DNA of 64,000 nt from Aspergillus flavus (GCF_009017415.1 NC_092404.1:2170001-2234000), one strand, 5' to 3'. Positions 20,981 through 34,400 are shown, counted from the first letter of the stretch. The notes: generated by a model not told the origin, from the letters alone. Made by a program: numbers and translations.

Positions 20981-22363
20981 TCAAACTGTCATCTGAGGAG
21001 CCAACTTCTTCACAGTGCTATTTTTAAAGTTCTCCACAGCGTGCACTATATCATCCACTTTGGCTACCGCTCCAAAGATTCCACCTTCCATTTTGACCGA
21101 TTCAATCGTGCTCACATGAAGTGAAAGCTCACTGGCCGCCGTGCCGTCTTCTAAGATTACGCAGTCGAACCCTCGGTCGTTCGCCTCACGCATAGTAGTG
21201 GACACACAGACATCGGTAGTTACTCCTGCAATCACCAGGTTCTTGATGCCTTTATTCCGGAGAAGAAGCTCGAAGTCAGTGTGAGCAAATGCCCCACGAC
21301 CAGGCTTATCGATGACTGGCTCCCCGTGAATCGGATACAGTTCATCAACGGTGTCGTGGCCAACCTCACCCCGGATTAAGAGACGGCCCAATGGACCCGG
21401 GGACCCAATCCCAAGCCCGGAAGCGTTATTTCGTGACCGGTACGCCTCTCTACTTGAGAGAGTTGAGAGATCGGGTCGGTGACCTAGAAAGATCAGTACT
21501 GGGACATACAGATTTGGGGGCTGTACATGGTTACCATACCTTCACGTGTATGATAGACTGGAAACCCAGACGCTCGGAACGCATTCAGGAGATGTTGTAG
21601 CTTAGGAATAAGTGCATGGGCAGCTGATATATCATAGCCTTGATATTCCATGTAACCCCCTGGCGAGCAGACTGTGATGCATTACGTTAGCGAGCGATAT
21701 CCACAAGAGGATCTAGCGGGACGAGAGAGTGCATACAATCCTTTTGCATATCGATAAGCACTAATGCAGTCGTATATGGTGTTAAAGTCGCGTCATGCGG
21801 CCAATCATACGGTGCCGCCGCGACTTGGCCCTTCCGAACCTTGTGATGAGGAGCTTGCCGGGGTTTTTCGACAACTGGGCCATGATTATGTGTCGGGTTT
21901 AGAACGGTCAGCGTCCAGATGCCAGGAGTTCCAGCTGCGACTAGCATGAATGGACAGTCCATCAACCGCGACGTTCGCCGCCGTTTCCTCGTCTCCTCGG
22001 TGAGGCCGTTGCGCGGACGATAGTGTCCGCCCCGATCGCATCTGAGCCATACCTTCGCGGTCCGTCCGGGTTTCTTTTCAGTGGGAGTACTGGAAGACTT
22101 GACTACAACATTGTACCCGTGCGCTTTGCCGTGTGTCTGCACTGCTGCAAGAAGGGATGCCCTTCATATGTCACACAGCATAAGTATACAACTCCACAAT
22201 CAAGTCAATGCGGGGATCTCCGCCGCCAAGCCAAATGGACGAACGAGTAGACTCACTTGTCAGGAAATGTTCCTTCGGGAGGTGGAAGGAGTTGCATTGA
22301 CATCTCTGGAATATCTTGAAGATCGCTCGGAGCGTCGAGGTTCAGGTCAGTGGGGTCTGCCAT
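20981..22363 (-). CDS. FAR1-type DNA-binding domain fused to isochorismatase-like cysteine hydrolase
   Basis: 388-aa protein. Minus-strand exons 22363-22257, 22161-21737, 21671-21540 and 21483-20981; all joins are GT-AG and in phase. Residues 1-36 are an acidic, Pro-rich leader. About residues 38-135 resemble the FAR1/GCM-WRKY-type zinc domain: HGYNVVVK, WLRCDRGGHYR, MDCPFMLVA and TVLNPTHNHGP, with the C-x-H pattern of that fold. From about 165 on is an isochorismatase-family hydrolase with triad candidates D173 (LIDMQ), K281 (IDKPGRG) and C314 (TTDVCVSTT), preceded by the cis-peptide-type GVTT. Related enzymes hydrolyse biuret, nicotinamide, ureidoacrylate or isochorismate; the substrate here is unknown. 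Intron phases join the two domains within one exon, so the fusion does not depend on a doubtful splice. Possibly an enzyme acting as a metabolite-sensing regulator (inference). Confidence 0.82.
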
Positions 22364-23415
22364 GATAACAAAGCGTGTGGATCTCTATAGGATAGAGGAG
22401 GTCTGAAACGAAGTGTCAGCATTGTCGGCATGGCCTTGAAAAGCGACAATGAAGCTTTAAGCCGAGGAGAAGAAAAACGGGGCATCATGAAGCACGACAG
22501 AAGCTTGAACTAAATAAGTGCGTGGAAGCAATCCATAGTATAAGAAGTTGAACCGTGAGTTGAATCGTGCGTGGACATAGCGAACGTTCTCTGGAGACAG
22601 CCACGAGGCGGATCTCCAAGAGGACAATAGATTGTTGGTAAAGGGGGAAGTTCAAGGCAACAGGGGACTATGAGAGGTAAAATCCGAGCTAGTCCGGGGA
22701 ATGGGAGATGGGACGAGGGTCGAACAAACTCACCCGAGCACAATCCAAGTAGAAATTCGATCTATCTCCAAACAAGCCCCAGACAAGCCAGAGGCATTCG
22801 ATTGCCCCAGAGAGCCCGTCACTCACAGATCATCATCGGAAGACGCACAGCCGCAGGCGGTGGAATTGAATTGTCATAGTGCTAAACCCGATTGAGCTTA
22901 GTGGTATTGGTTGTTATGATTCTCTCGTATGGGCCCGTACTGTTGTCCCGTGGACACGGCCCAGCATCTGCTGCCCACTCATCTGGATAGCATCACCACC
23001 TTTACTTCATCCCCCCAAAACATTGCCCACAACCCTCTACCCTCTTGCCCCTCTGTGAGGGACGCTTACAGGTAAGTCAAGTTACTGAGACTGTCTCAGT
23101 CTCAGTGACCCTGTTTTTTCTTTTCCTTTTCTTTTGTTTCTTTTCCTTTACTTTCTACTATTTCCTTTCCCGCCCGAACGTCGTTGTCGCAACCCGACTA
23201 TCGCGACACCGCCTCGGCCCCTCCACGACTATAACGACCGGACACCCAGTTGTTAAGACTGGCTCCTGTGAATGATCTCGGGCTAGATTTTGTGAAATAT
23301 ACTATACCACTCAGCGTCTTGGTTGAGTGTGTATTCCTTCAGCAGTGGCATCTTCTGACGTGGTTTGCTGGAACGTGCGCCTCCTTCCCCGGCGTCAGCT
23401 GCCGGCGCGGATATA
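22364..23415. other. Divergent promoter region, FAR1-hydrolase / nudE
   Basis: Just over 1 kb between divergent starts. A sequence CAGGTAAGTC near 23069 could be the donor of a nudE leader intron, with possible acceptors after the pyrimidine-rich stretch at 23110-23175 or near 23341. No coding region recognised. Confidence 0.45.
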
Positions 23416-25383
23416 ATGCCATCGGCCGATGATTCCACCTCCTCTCGACCCAACGGGACCAGCTCGAGCCGGGATGAGCTGGCGTACTATAAGAAACAGT
23501 ATGAACAGTTAGAAGCAGAGTTGGCCGACTTTCAGTCCTCCAGCCGTGAACTGGAAGCGGAGCTGGAGAAGGACATTGAGGCATCTGAAAAGCGGGAGCG
23601 TCAGTTAAAAGAGAAGGTGGACAACTTGAGATACGAGGTTGACGAGTGGAAGGTGAGCCGATATACTACCCTATTTAAGACCCTCTACAGTGGCCGTTAA
23701 AGTGCTAACCTGTCGCTCTATTGCCAGACCAAGTACAAGCAGTCCAAATCAGAAGCCAATACCGCTCAGAATACCCTGCAGAAGGAAATAACAACACTAC
23801 GAGATGCCAACCGGACCCTACAGTTAAAATTACGTGACATCGAAGTCGCGAACGATGACTATGAGCGCCAGGCCCGTCATACGACTTCATCCCTGGAGGA
23901 TTTGGAGTCGAAATACAACATGGCCATTGAGAGAAGCGTATTGCTAGAAGAGGAGATCAAAATCGGAGAAAAGGAACGAGAGAATCTGCGCATTGAGAAC
24001 CAGCATCTTCGTACTGAATTGTCTGAGCTGAAGGTCGAAAGCGAGATTGTACAGGAGAGACTCCGGAATGCGGAATCCCACGGTGGCCGACGCAGGAAGC
24101 CAGCTCCCTTGCACCGCACTCCATCCACACCACAGACTCCGGAAATATTCGACCGTTCTCCAGGACCGTCGACTGTGTCATCTCCTATATTTGCTACACC
24201 ACCTATGAAGACGTCACTAATAGCTGCGACTGCAACCCCGCCGTCGCCGCCGATATCCGAGTCATCCACCAGTATGCGCAAGTCCATCAATGCGACTCCT
24301 GGGTTCCCTCGGCAGAAGGCCTCTGGTTCCGAGTCCTATAGCTCTCGATCTTTGCATAGCTTCCCCCGGCAGAAGGCTTCTGGCTCCGAGTCATATAGCT
24401 CTCGATCTTTGCATGGATCCAGGACTCAGAAACTCTCCCACGCCCACTCTCGCGCAACGTCCTCGGCACACAGCAATGGCCGCTCGACTACATCGGCTAC
24501 TTCCCGCGCGAGTCTTTCCAAGCCCAGTCCCAGTCTCTCCAAGCCTAGCCCCAGTATCTCCAGGGCCAGTCCGGGTTTCTCCAGGCCCAGCCCGAGTCTT
24601 TCTAAATCCACCAACAATAATAACAGCACTCGGTCGTCCGGGATGCCTAAGTCTGGGTCATTGTATCAAATTCGTGGTCTGATCGGCAAAATGCAGAAAC
24701 TGGAAGAAAGGGTCCAGTCGGCCAAATCCAAACTCCCGGCACCCTCTGACTCACCGTCCCGGGTCTCTTCTCGCTCCGGGTCAATAGTTAGCGAGAGTCC
24801 TGTTGCTTCCACAATTACTGTTCGCAGGGAACCTCGTAAACGATTAAGTGGCAGCAGCTTTAGTTCCTCAATTCACGGCGATGGTGTCTCATCATATGTC
24901 TCAACCAGTCGACCATCTTTTAACAGTCGGCCAAGCAGCCGCACGAGCTACTCAAGTTCGTTCAGCCACAGCACACACCCTAGTATTGCACCTTCGACTC
25001 GGCCTGAAAGTCGCCAGAGTCGGACCAAAACGCCACTGGGACATTATTCGACAAATCCAACCACTGAAAGTCGGCGGCCGCGGTCATCGCTTAGCAATCC
25101 GGCGGGACAAAATGTACCCATAAACGGCATGTCTCATATTGACGAAGATGAGGATCTCTCCATGCACATGTCCATGCGGGCAAAGATTAGTGAGGTCCGC
25201 GAAACTCGTCTTCCGTCGTTTTCTACCCCCAGTGGGCTCAAGAAGCGCACCCCCAGCGGAATTCCCTCCATCCCTGCACCTCGCAGCTTTCGCACTAGCA
25301 CGGGACTTGATCGACGGGAGGGTCACATGGGGCCGCCCGATTCGAAGACAAAAACCACCACCGATCTGGGCGAGACTTTCTAA
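23416..25383 (+). CDS. nudE: Nuclear distribution protein NudE
   Basis: Dynein regulator that links LIS1 (NudF) and dynein for nuclear migration along microtubules in hyphae. Exons 23416-23652 and 23728-25383 give 630 aa. Residues about 20-190 form the long N-terminal coiled coil typical of NudE/NDEL1: [20 protein letters not shown], then [13 protein letters not shown], and after the intron TKYKQSK and [43 protein letters not shown] block ends the coil. The C-terminal two thirds is Ser/Pro/Arg-rich and probably unstructured. It contains a perfectly spaced 19-residue tandem repeat (about 272-309, unit begins [11 protein letters not shown]) and a SxSKPSP-type heptad-like run (about 341-371). 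Those repeats look strain-variable. The coiled coil alone suffices for known NudE function. Confidence 0.92.
24304..24417 (+). repeat. Two-copy 57-bp tandem repeat in nudE
   Basis: Two adjacent 57-base units encode 19 near-identical residues ([19 protein letters not shown], second copy ending HG). They differ by a few silent changes, so this is an in-frame duplication that has aged slightly. Confidence 0.9.
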
Positions 25384-28300
25384 GTTCCATGTGAATTTTC
25401 CACTACCTATTCCTTCCATTGCCTACCATTAGACACACATTGGGGCAACTCCGAAGGGCGTCACGATTTCACGGCTGGTACGCGCGCTTGATACATTTCA
25501 GTTTACCATTCAGACTGCAATATTCTTTTTACCTTTCCTTGTCCCTTTTATCATTTTTCTATTTCCTAATCACTACCCCTTTTGCAAAGTTGCAAGCTCC
25601 CACAAGGGGTTTGGGTACAACGGGAGGACTTATTTTTGGGCCAGTTGTTCATAGATTCAAGGATTCCCCTGGACATTACTGCTGCGATTATACCACATTT
25701 TGGTCATCATAGCCTGTACAGTCAGTCTCGGTAAAGGCGGAGTTTGGCAGTGCATCCGGTTCGATGGCTCTTCGATTAACAGCCGGGGGTTTTCCTATGG
25801 AAAGCCCCATCGGCGTCCAAGCTGTGACTCAGCATTATTTTTCTTTTGGCTGTATATTTCTTCTGTGTTGTTACAGTGTGCCCTAGGCGTTAGACAATAC
25901 CCAGTTATAGTTTGATGAAACGATCCTGTAAGCATGGTAGTTTGTCGTAGCGTTCACCCGACATGGTTTCTCCCCCACCCTTCTCTTTATGTTTCATTAT
26001 ACTCCGCACACAGTAGAAGCTCGCAGAAATACGGCTGTGTGGTGAAAGATAATGACCAACGGGATCAGGCAGTATCCACAGAATATATATACCTGATGGT
26101 AGGTGCTATGACATGTCAAATTTAGTGCTGGCAATTGCAAATGCGGCGATGGAGATTCCTTGACAGTTGATGTGTTCCATTCTGGTTACCTGACTATTAC
26201 TAGTAATAGTGACGGAAATATGCCCCGTTTTATATAGGCTGCGTCACGTGGAAGACGGAACAGGCCCGTCCCTGACGGAGATTAGCCCTAGGGGTGTGCC
26301 AGGTACCGTGCAGTTATAGCTATGATCTCTTTTCTAGAACTTCATACACGTCATCGTTGTTGATCAACCTTTCTCTTGAAACCCAAGTTTCGCTTTCCGA
26401 TCATCAAATTGTGGGAAAACACCGAACATTTCCGTAAAATTGTAAGCGATAAGAGGCTCCGAAGACCGAACTGTCGGGCTCCATCGGTATTCGGAAGGCA
26501 AGCCCCGGATAATATGTATTGGGCAAAAATGAAGAACTAGCGGTAGGGTTTGATGAGGGCGATCATTTCGGTCCCAACGGGACAAACCCCCGAGATTGGT
26601 CGAGATTGGATTCAGACGTCAACACTGTCCAAATATGGTTAGTCTGTCCTAGTTCTGAAAAGTCTTGGCCTAGTTTGGATGAGATCGAGTGGTCTAGTAC
26701 TTCTTAATGGAGTATATACTCTCTATTTTTTATATTACCACTTCACTTGAAAGAGCACTACGTCAGCAAATATGGTCCTGTGCTGCATGTATGTTGAATT
26801 GTATTCCTTGATTTTTAGGAGGCTTCCCCCTTCTCTCTTCGCCTCTCTTGCGATTTATTCATTTCATTCTGTTTTCGCGTTGTCCCCCTTGTATTGACCG
26901 CCGAGGCGTGTCGGAATATGTGTCCGTAGGGCGAAACGAAGAGAGTGCTTGTGAGGTGGAAAAGTTAACATGTCGATATAATCACTTGTCTCAAGTTTGT
27001 TCATCAGGCAAACAAAAATCAAGCCGTCGCAACTTATATTTGTGACAAGGCACGTGCTGTCACCCAGAGCACAGATGTAGAGCTATAGACCAATATAGAC
27101 CAATATACTACTCCGTAGCTGGAATAGACCACTAGGGCTTGGACTCAGATCTGGTGACCAATGCGGCATACGGAGTATGTTCTCTACAAGTGGCATGCAA
27201 ATGCCGAGACCCATGTTCTTCGCATTGGTTGTTTAGTACGGACTTTTACAGTGTTTCTTGTCTCGCTGATCATGGCTCTGGGTTTAGAACTAAATCAATG
27301 GATACGTCTCTCTCTCCCTTCGAGTTTTTACCTTTTTTTGGTGAATAATTTTTGGGGTTGCTGCCTTGGGGATGGTTTTTGGGAGCGGTCTCTTCAGACT
27401 ATATATCACAGATGCACACTAAGATAAGGGCAAGAGTAATCACGATACGTTGATTGGCATCGGGTCTGGAATGGAGTTCTAAAACTTGGCTGGTACCTAA
27501 TCATCGCCAGTTCCGCCGTGGACTTCGGGCAGTTGATTGGATCGCAGAGAATGTTGATGAAGGAGAAAAAAGTGGTGGGAAGTAAACGTCATGGGGCCCA
27601 ACAAGCGCATTGGGAAGAAGTTGGGGTGTCGTTCCCAAGTTGGCGCTGACCCACAGCTCTTTTTCCCTGCTCAGGTTTCTTCGCCTTAAACCCCTTCCTG
27701 ACTAGTGGCTCTCGACAACTAAACCTCTAGATACATTGAGAATAGAAAAGAAAAAATAAATAAGGACGAGATTGAATATAACCCTTCTCACCCCCTCTTC
27801 TCCTGCTTTCTACTCATACTCCGGACCTCTTCCACCTTTCTCTTCTTTATTCAATCCCTTACTATATTGTTGAGGTGGTAATTAACGGTAAGATCTCCTG
27901 TGTCTAACCTACCCTCCTACACTCGGTACAGAGATACGGAGTACATACCTACGGTACAACGGTACATACTACCTTTAAGTTACCGTTCCGTACCTGGTTC
28001 CCTGCGCGGTTCCCAGAACTGCCACTTGCCGTTTGCGACGTTTCCCGTCCATCCATCCATTTCCATCCATGCCCTCTTTTTTTCTTATTGCCCGTACTTC
28101 TCGCTCTTCGCTCTCCGGCTTGATTGCTGACATTACTTTCTCACCTCACAGCTAGGGGACCCCTCTCATCTTACTTTAATACGGCCCCTTCTTCTGACGA
28201 CTTCTTTTTTCTGACGCCGTGTGGAGGCTTACTTGCTTCTCCAGAGAAGGTCTTTTCTTACGTTATTCATATTCTAATCTCCTCTACTCAGCACGTGTAC

Positions 28301-28448
28301 CACTACGATCCAGGCAATTCTACAGTCATCTCTTTCTCCTCGCTGATTACGTCCTGAGCTCTACTTTGATTCTACCTCTACCCTTCTAGACATTTTACCT
28401 GGATATTTCGCATGGGAATTGTATAATCTATAATTCACTGATTTCGTC
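25384..28448. other. Long intergenic region and leader upstream of acetyl-CoA carboxylase
   Basis: About 3 kb without a supported gene. It holds several copies of the palindrome-like word TACTCCGTA/TACGGAGTA (27109, 27169, 27935). Pyrimidine-rich sequence from about 27780 on suggests the accA transcription start lies there. Short frames (for example 26848-27045, 27161-27427) have no domain. Confidence 0.5.
27888..28151 (+). promoter_or_regulatory. Putative intron in the accA 5' leader
   Basis: Donor GTAAGA at 27888, branch-like GCTGACAT at about 28123 and pyrimidine-rich acceptor CTCACAG ending at 28151 define a 264-base candidate leader intron. Splicing it would remove several short upstream ATGs and TACGGAGTA copy 27935. 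Inference only. Confidence 0.4.
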
Positions 28449-31400
28449 ATGGCCCACGTCAACGGAACCTCGACAGCCCAATACAACCTCCCCTCACATT
28501 TTATCGGTGGTAACCACCTTGAAGCTGCAGCGCCAAGCAGTGTTAAGGACTTTGTGGCCAAGCATGGCGGTCATTCAGTAATTAGTTCGGTGAGTACATC
28601 CGACGATGGCCTGGAGAGTGTGTCAGCAGGAAATATCCGAAACTAATAAGATCATTTCGCACAGGTTTTGATTGCCAACAATGGTATCGCAGCTGTGAAA
28701 GAAATCCGTTCGGTCCGGAAATGGGCCTACGAAACATTCGGCAATGAACGTGCGATTCAGTTTACGGTGATGGCAACGCCAGAAGATTTGCGGGCAAATG
28801 CAGACTATATCCGTATGGCGGACCAATATGTTGAGGTATGGAATGGTCGAAGGCTAGACTTGCGATGTTTACGCTGACAGCGGATTTCCTAGGTTCCGGG
28901 GGGCACAAATAACAACAACTATGCGAACGTCGAGCTGATCGTTGATGTTGCCGAACGAATGGACGTCCACGCGGTTTGGGCCGGATGGGGTCATGCTTCT
29001 GAAAACCCCCGCTTACCTGAGTCTCTCGCTGCTTCTCCCAAGAAGATCCTTTTCATTGGACCACCGGCCTCGGCCATGCGCTCACTGGGTGATAAGATTT
29101 CGTCCACAATTGTCGCTCAACATGCTGGTGTGCCTTGCATCCCGTGGTCCGGAACTGGTGTCGAGGAGGTGAAGGTCGACGACAAGGGCATTGTCACTGT
29201 CGAAGATGAAGTTTATAACCGCGGCTGCACCTTCTCACCGGAGGAAGGTCTCCAGAAAGCCAAGGAAATTGGTTTCCCTGTGATGATCAAGGCCTCCGAA
29301 GGTGGAGGAGGAAAGGGTATCCGTAAAGTTGAAAGTGAAGAGGACTTCGTTAACTTGTACAATGCCGCCGCGAATGAAATTCCTGGATCCCCGATTTTCA
29401 TTATGAAGCTTGCTGGAAATGCCCGCCACTTGGAAGTTCAGCTGCTGGCCGATCAGTACGGCAACAACATCTCCTTGTTTGGCAGAGATTGCTCGGTCCA
29501 ACGGCGACACCAGAAGATCATTGAAGAGGCTCCCGTAACAATCGCCAAACCCACGACATTCCAGGCTATGGAGCGTGCGGCTGTCAGCCTCGGAAAGCTG
29601 GTTGGTTACGTGTCAGCTGGTACCGTGGAATATCTGTACTCCCATGCAGATGACAAGTTCTACTTCTTGGAACTGAATCCTCGTCTCCAGGTCGAGCACC
29701 CTACAACTGAAATGGTTTCGGGTGTCAACTTGCCAGCTGCCCAACTTCAGATTGCTATGGGTATTCCCCTGCACCGGATTCGCGACATCCGCTTGCTCTA
29801 TGGTGTGGACCCGAACACATCTTCCGAGATTGACTTCGACTTCTCCAACGAAGAAAGCTACAAGACGCAACGCCGCCCGCAACCTAAGGGACATACGACT
29901 GCTTGCCGTATTACCTCCGAAGATCCCGGCGAGGGCTTCAAGCCTTCCAGTGGTACCATGCACGAACTGAACTTCCGCAGTTCGTCTAATGTTTGGGGTT
30001 ACTTCTCTGTCGGTACAGCCGGAGGTATTCACAGTTTCTCAGACAGTCAGTTCGGTCATATCTTCGCCTATGGTGAGAATCGTTCTGCGTCAAGGAAACA
30101 CATGGTTATCGCCTTGAAGGAATTGAGTATCCGTGGTGATTTCCGGACGACTGTCGAGTACTTGATCAAGCTACTGGAAACTCCTGCATTCGAGGACAAC
30201 ACAATCACGACTGGATGGCTTGATCAGCTGATCACCAATAAACTCACTGCTGAACGCCCTGATCCCATTGTTGCCGTGCTGTGTGGTGCGGTTACTAAGG
30301 CACACCAGGCCAGCGAAGCAGGTGTAGAGGAGTACCGGAAGGGTCTCGAGAAGGGTCAAGTGCCCTCGAAGGACGTTTTGAAGACCGTTTTCCCTGTTGA
30401 TTTCATTTACGAAGGTCTGCGCTACAAATTCACCGCCACTAGAGCAAGCTTGGACAGCTACCACCTGTTCATTAACGGATCCAAGTGCTCTGTCGGCGTC
30501 CGTGCGTTGGCCGATGGTGGCTTGCTGGTCCTCCTCGACGGTCGCAGCCACAACGTCTACTGGAAGGAGGAAGCGGCTGCGACACGCCTCAGTGTCGATG
30601 GTAAGACCTGCCTGCTAGAGCAGGAGAACGACCCGACACAGCTCCGCACGCCATCTCCCGGAAAACTTGTCAAGTTCACTGTTGAGAATGGTGAGCACGT
30701 CCGGGCTGGTCAGGCCTTCGCTGAAGTCGAGGTGATGAAGATGTACATGCCTTTGATCGCTCAGGAAGATGGAATTGTCCAATTGATCAAGCAGCCTGGT
30801 GCTACTTTGGAGGCCGGTGATATCCTCGGTATCCTCGCTTTGGATGATCCTTCCCGCGTTAAACATGCCCAGCCGTTCACCGGGCAGTTGCCGGATCTTG
30901 GACCTCCTCAGGTTGTGGGTAACAAGCCTCCACAGAGGTTCTTCCTGCTCCATAGCATCCTGGAAAACATTCTGCGAGGATTTGATAACCAAGTAATCAT
31001 GGGTACTACGCTCAAGGAGCTTGTGGAAGTCCTTCGGGACCCTGAGCTTCCCTACGGAGAGTGGAATGCTCAATCCTCTGCTCTGCACTCTCGTATGCCT
31101 CAGAGACTGGACACTCAGCTTCAAAACATTGTCGATCGTGCACGCGCCCGCAAGACTGAATTCCCAGCCAAGCAGCTTCAGAAGACTATTGCTCGATTTA
31201 TTGAAGAAAATCTCAATCCCGCGGATGCTGAAATCCTGAGAACAACTCTCTTGCCTCTGGAGCAAGTCATCAACAAGTATATCGACGGACTGAAGACCAA
31301 CGAATTCAATGTCTTCATTGGACTCTTGGAGCAATACTACGATGTGGAGAAGCTATTCTCCGGTCGCAACACTCGTGACGAAGATGCTATCCTGAAACTC

Positions 31401-34400
31401 CGAGACGAGCATAAGGATGATATTATTAGCGTTGTCCAGACTGTGCTCTCCCATAGTCGCATTGGTGCCAAGAATAACCTGATCCTTGCCATTCTGGCAA
31501 TGTACCGTCCCAACCAACCTGGCGTCGGCAACGTTAGCAAGCACTTCAAGCCGATCCTCCAGAAACTCACAGAACTCGAATCCCGATCCGCCGCTAAGGT
31601 CACTCTGAAGGCACGTGAGGTTCTCATCCAGTGCGCTCTTCCCTCTTTGGAGGAACGTCTCTCGCAAATGGAACTAATTTTGCGTTCCTCGGTTGTTGAG
31701 TCGCGCTACGGTGAGACCGGTTGGGACCATCGCGAACCCGATTTCGGCGTGTTGAAGGAGGTGGTCGATTCGAAGTACACTGTTTTCGATGTGCTGCCTC
31801 GATTCTTCGTGCATCAAGATGCGTGGGTCACGCTGGCTGCTCTCGAGGTCTATGTTCGCCGTGCCTACCGTGCCTACACCTTGAAAGGCATTCAGTATCA
31901 CTCTTCCGGCGAGCCGCCCCTGCTGTCGTGGGACTTCACCCTTGATAAGCTTGGACAACCTGAGTTTGGCGGCGTCACGTCTACACACCCGTCGACTCCA
32001 AGCACCCCAACAACCGAGAGCAATCCCTTCCGCAGGCTGAACTCCATCAGTGACATGTCCTATCTGGTCAATGATGGAAGCAACGAGCCTACCAGAAAGG
32101 GTGTCCTTCTTCCAGTTCAGTACTTGGAGGATGCAGAGGAATACCTCCCTAGAGCCCTGGAGGTCTTTCCTCGGGCTGGCTCAAAGGCCAAGAAGCCTTC
32201 TGATAATGGCCTTCTTGCCACACTGGAGGGCAAGCGTCGACCAGCTCCTCGAATTGAAAGCGACAACGAGTTGACTGGTGTTTGCAATATCGCTATCCGC
32301 GATGTTGAAGACCTTGACGACACACAGATTGTCTCTCAAATTAATGGAATTCTGGCTGATGTCAAGGATGAGTTGCTTGCTCGTCGCATCCGCCGTGTGA
32401 CTTTTATCTGTGGCAAGAATGGCATCTACCCAGGTTACTACACCTTCCGAGGACCTACTTACGAGGAGGATGAGAGCATCCGTCACAGCGAGCCTGCCCT
32501 GGCGTTCCAGCTGGAACTCGGCCGTTTGTCCAAGTTTAAGATCAAGCCAGTGTTCACAGAAAACCGTAACATTCACGTCTATGAAGCGATTGGTAAGGGT
32601 CCGGAGAGTGACAAAGCATTGGACAAGCGGTACTTTGTGCGTGCGGTAGTGCGTCCGGGCCGCCTTCGTGACGATATCCCTACGGCTGAGTATCTGATCT
32701 CCGAGGCTGACCGACTGATGAACGATATCTTGGATGCTCTCGAGATCATTGGCAACAACAACTCTGATTTGAACCACATCTTCATCAACTTCTCTCCTGT
32801 GTTCAACCTGCAGCCGAAGGACGTCGAGGAGGCTCTGGCTGGCTTCTTGGATCGTTTCGGCCGTCGCCTCTGGCGACTTCGCGTCACTGGTGCTGAAATC
32901 CGTATCCTGTGCACTGACCCCACCACCGGAGTCCCATACCCTCTGCGTGTGATCATCACCAACACCTATGGTTTCATCATTCAGGTGGAACTCTACATTG
33001 AGAAGAAGTCCGAAAAGGGCGAATGGGTCTTCCACAGCATTGGTGGTACCAACAAGCTCGGATCCATGCATTTGCGCCCTGTCTCCACGCCCTACCCCAC
33101 CAAGGAGTGGCTCCAACCTAAGCGGTACAAGGCTCATCTGATGGGCACTCAATATGTGTACGATTTCCCTGAGCTCTTCAGACAAGCATTCCAGAATAGC
33201 TGGACCAAAGCCATCGCAAAGGTGCCATCATTGGCGGAGCAGCGCCCTCCCGTTGGTGAATGCATCGACTACACGGAGCTTGTGCTGGATGACACTGACA
33301 ACCTGGTGGAAATCTCGAGAGGCCCTGGTACGAACACGCACGGTATGGTTGGTTGGCTCGTGACTGCCCGTACTCCTGAATATCCTCGTGGACGGCGATT
33401 CATCATCGTTGCCAATGATATCACATTCCAAATTGGATCGTTTGGTCCACAGGAGGACAAGTTCTTCCACAAGTGTACTGAGCTGGCAAGAAAGCTTGGC
33501 ATTCCTCGTATCTACCTTTCTGCCAACTCGGGTGCTCGTATCGGAATGGCTGATGAGCTGATTCCCTACTTCTCGGTCGCTTGGAATGATCCTGGAAAAC
33601 CCGAGGCTGGGTTCAAGTACCTCTACCTGACTCCCGAGGTCAAGGAGAAGTTCGACGCGAGCAAAAAGAAGGAAGTTATCACTGAGTTGATAAACGATGA
33701 AGGTGAAGAGCGGCACAAGATCACCACTATCATCGGTGCAAAGGACGGCCTTGGTGTTGAGTGTCTTAAGGGCTCTGGTCTAATTGCAGGTGCTACCTCC
33801 AAGGCCTACGAAGACATCTTCACCATCACTCTGGTCACTTGCCGTTCGGTTGGTATCGGTGCCTATCTCGTCCGTCTCGGACAAAGAGCTATCCAGGTCG
33901 AGGGCCAGCCAATTATCCTCACAGGTGCTCCGGCTATTAACAAGCTGTTGGGCAGAGAGGTCTACACATCCAACCTCCAACTTGGTGGAACGCAGATTAT
34001 GTATAGGAACGGAGTTTCGCACATGACTGCGAATGATGATTTCGAAGGTGTGCAGAAGATTGTGGAATGGATGTCCTTCGTTCCTGACAGGAAGGGATCA
34101 CCCAATCCCATCCGTCCTTGGTCGGACAATTGGGACCGTGACATCGAGTACCACCCTCCGCCCAAGCAGGCCTATGACCCTCGCTGGCTCATTGCCGGTA
34201 AAGAGGATGAGGAGGGCTTCCTTCCAGGCTTGTTTGATGCGGGATCTTTCGAAGAAGCTCTTGGTGGCTGGGCTCGTACTGTTGTTGTTGGTCGCGCGCG
34301 ACTGGGTGGTATCCCTATGGGTGTCATCGCTGTTGAGACCCGCTCGGTGGAGAACGTTACTCCAGCCGACCCGGCCAACCCTGACTCGATGGAGATGATC

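Noticed and set aside
30615..31334. Long minus-strand frames within the acetyl-CoA carboxylase gene (also 32181-33185, 34566-35234)
   Set aside because: They are shadows of a highly expressed, codon-biased gene. Translations lack domains and the sense frame is fully conserved.
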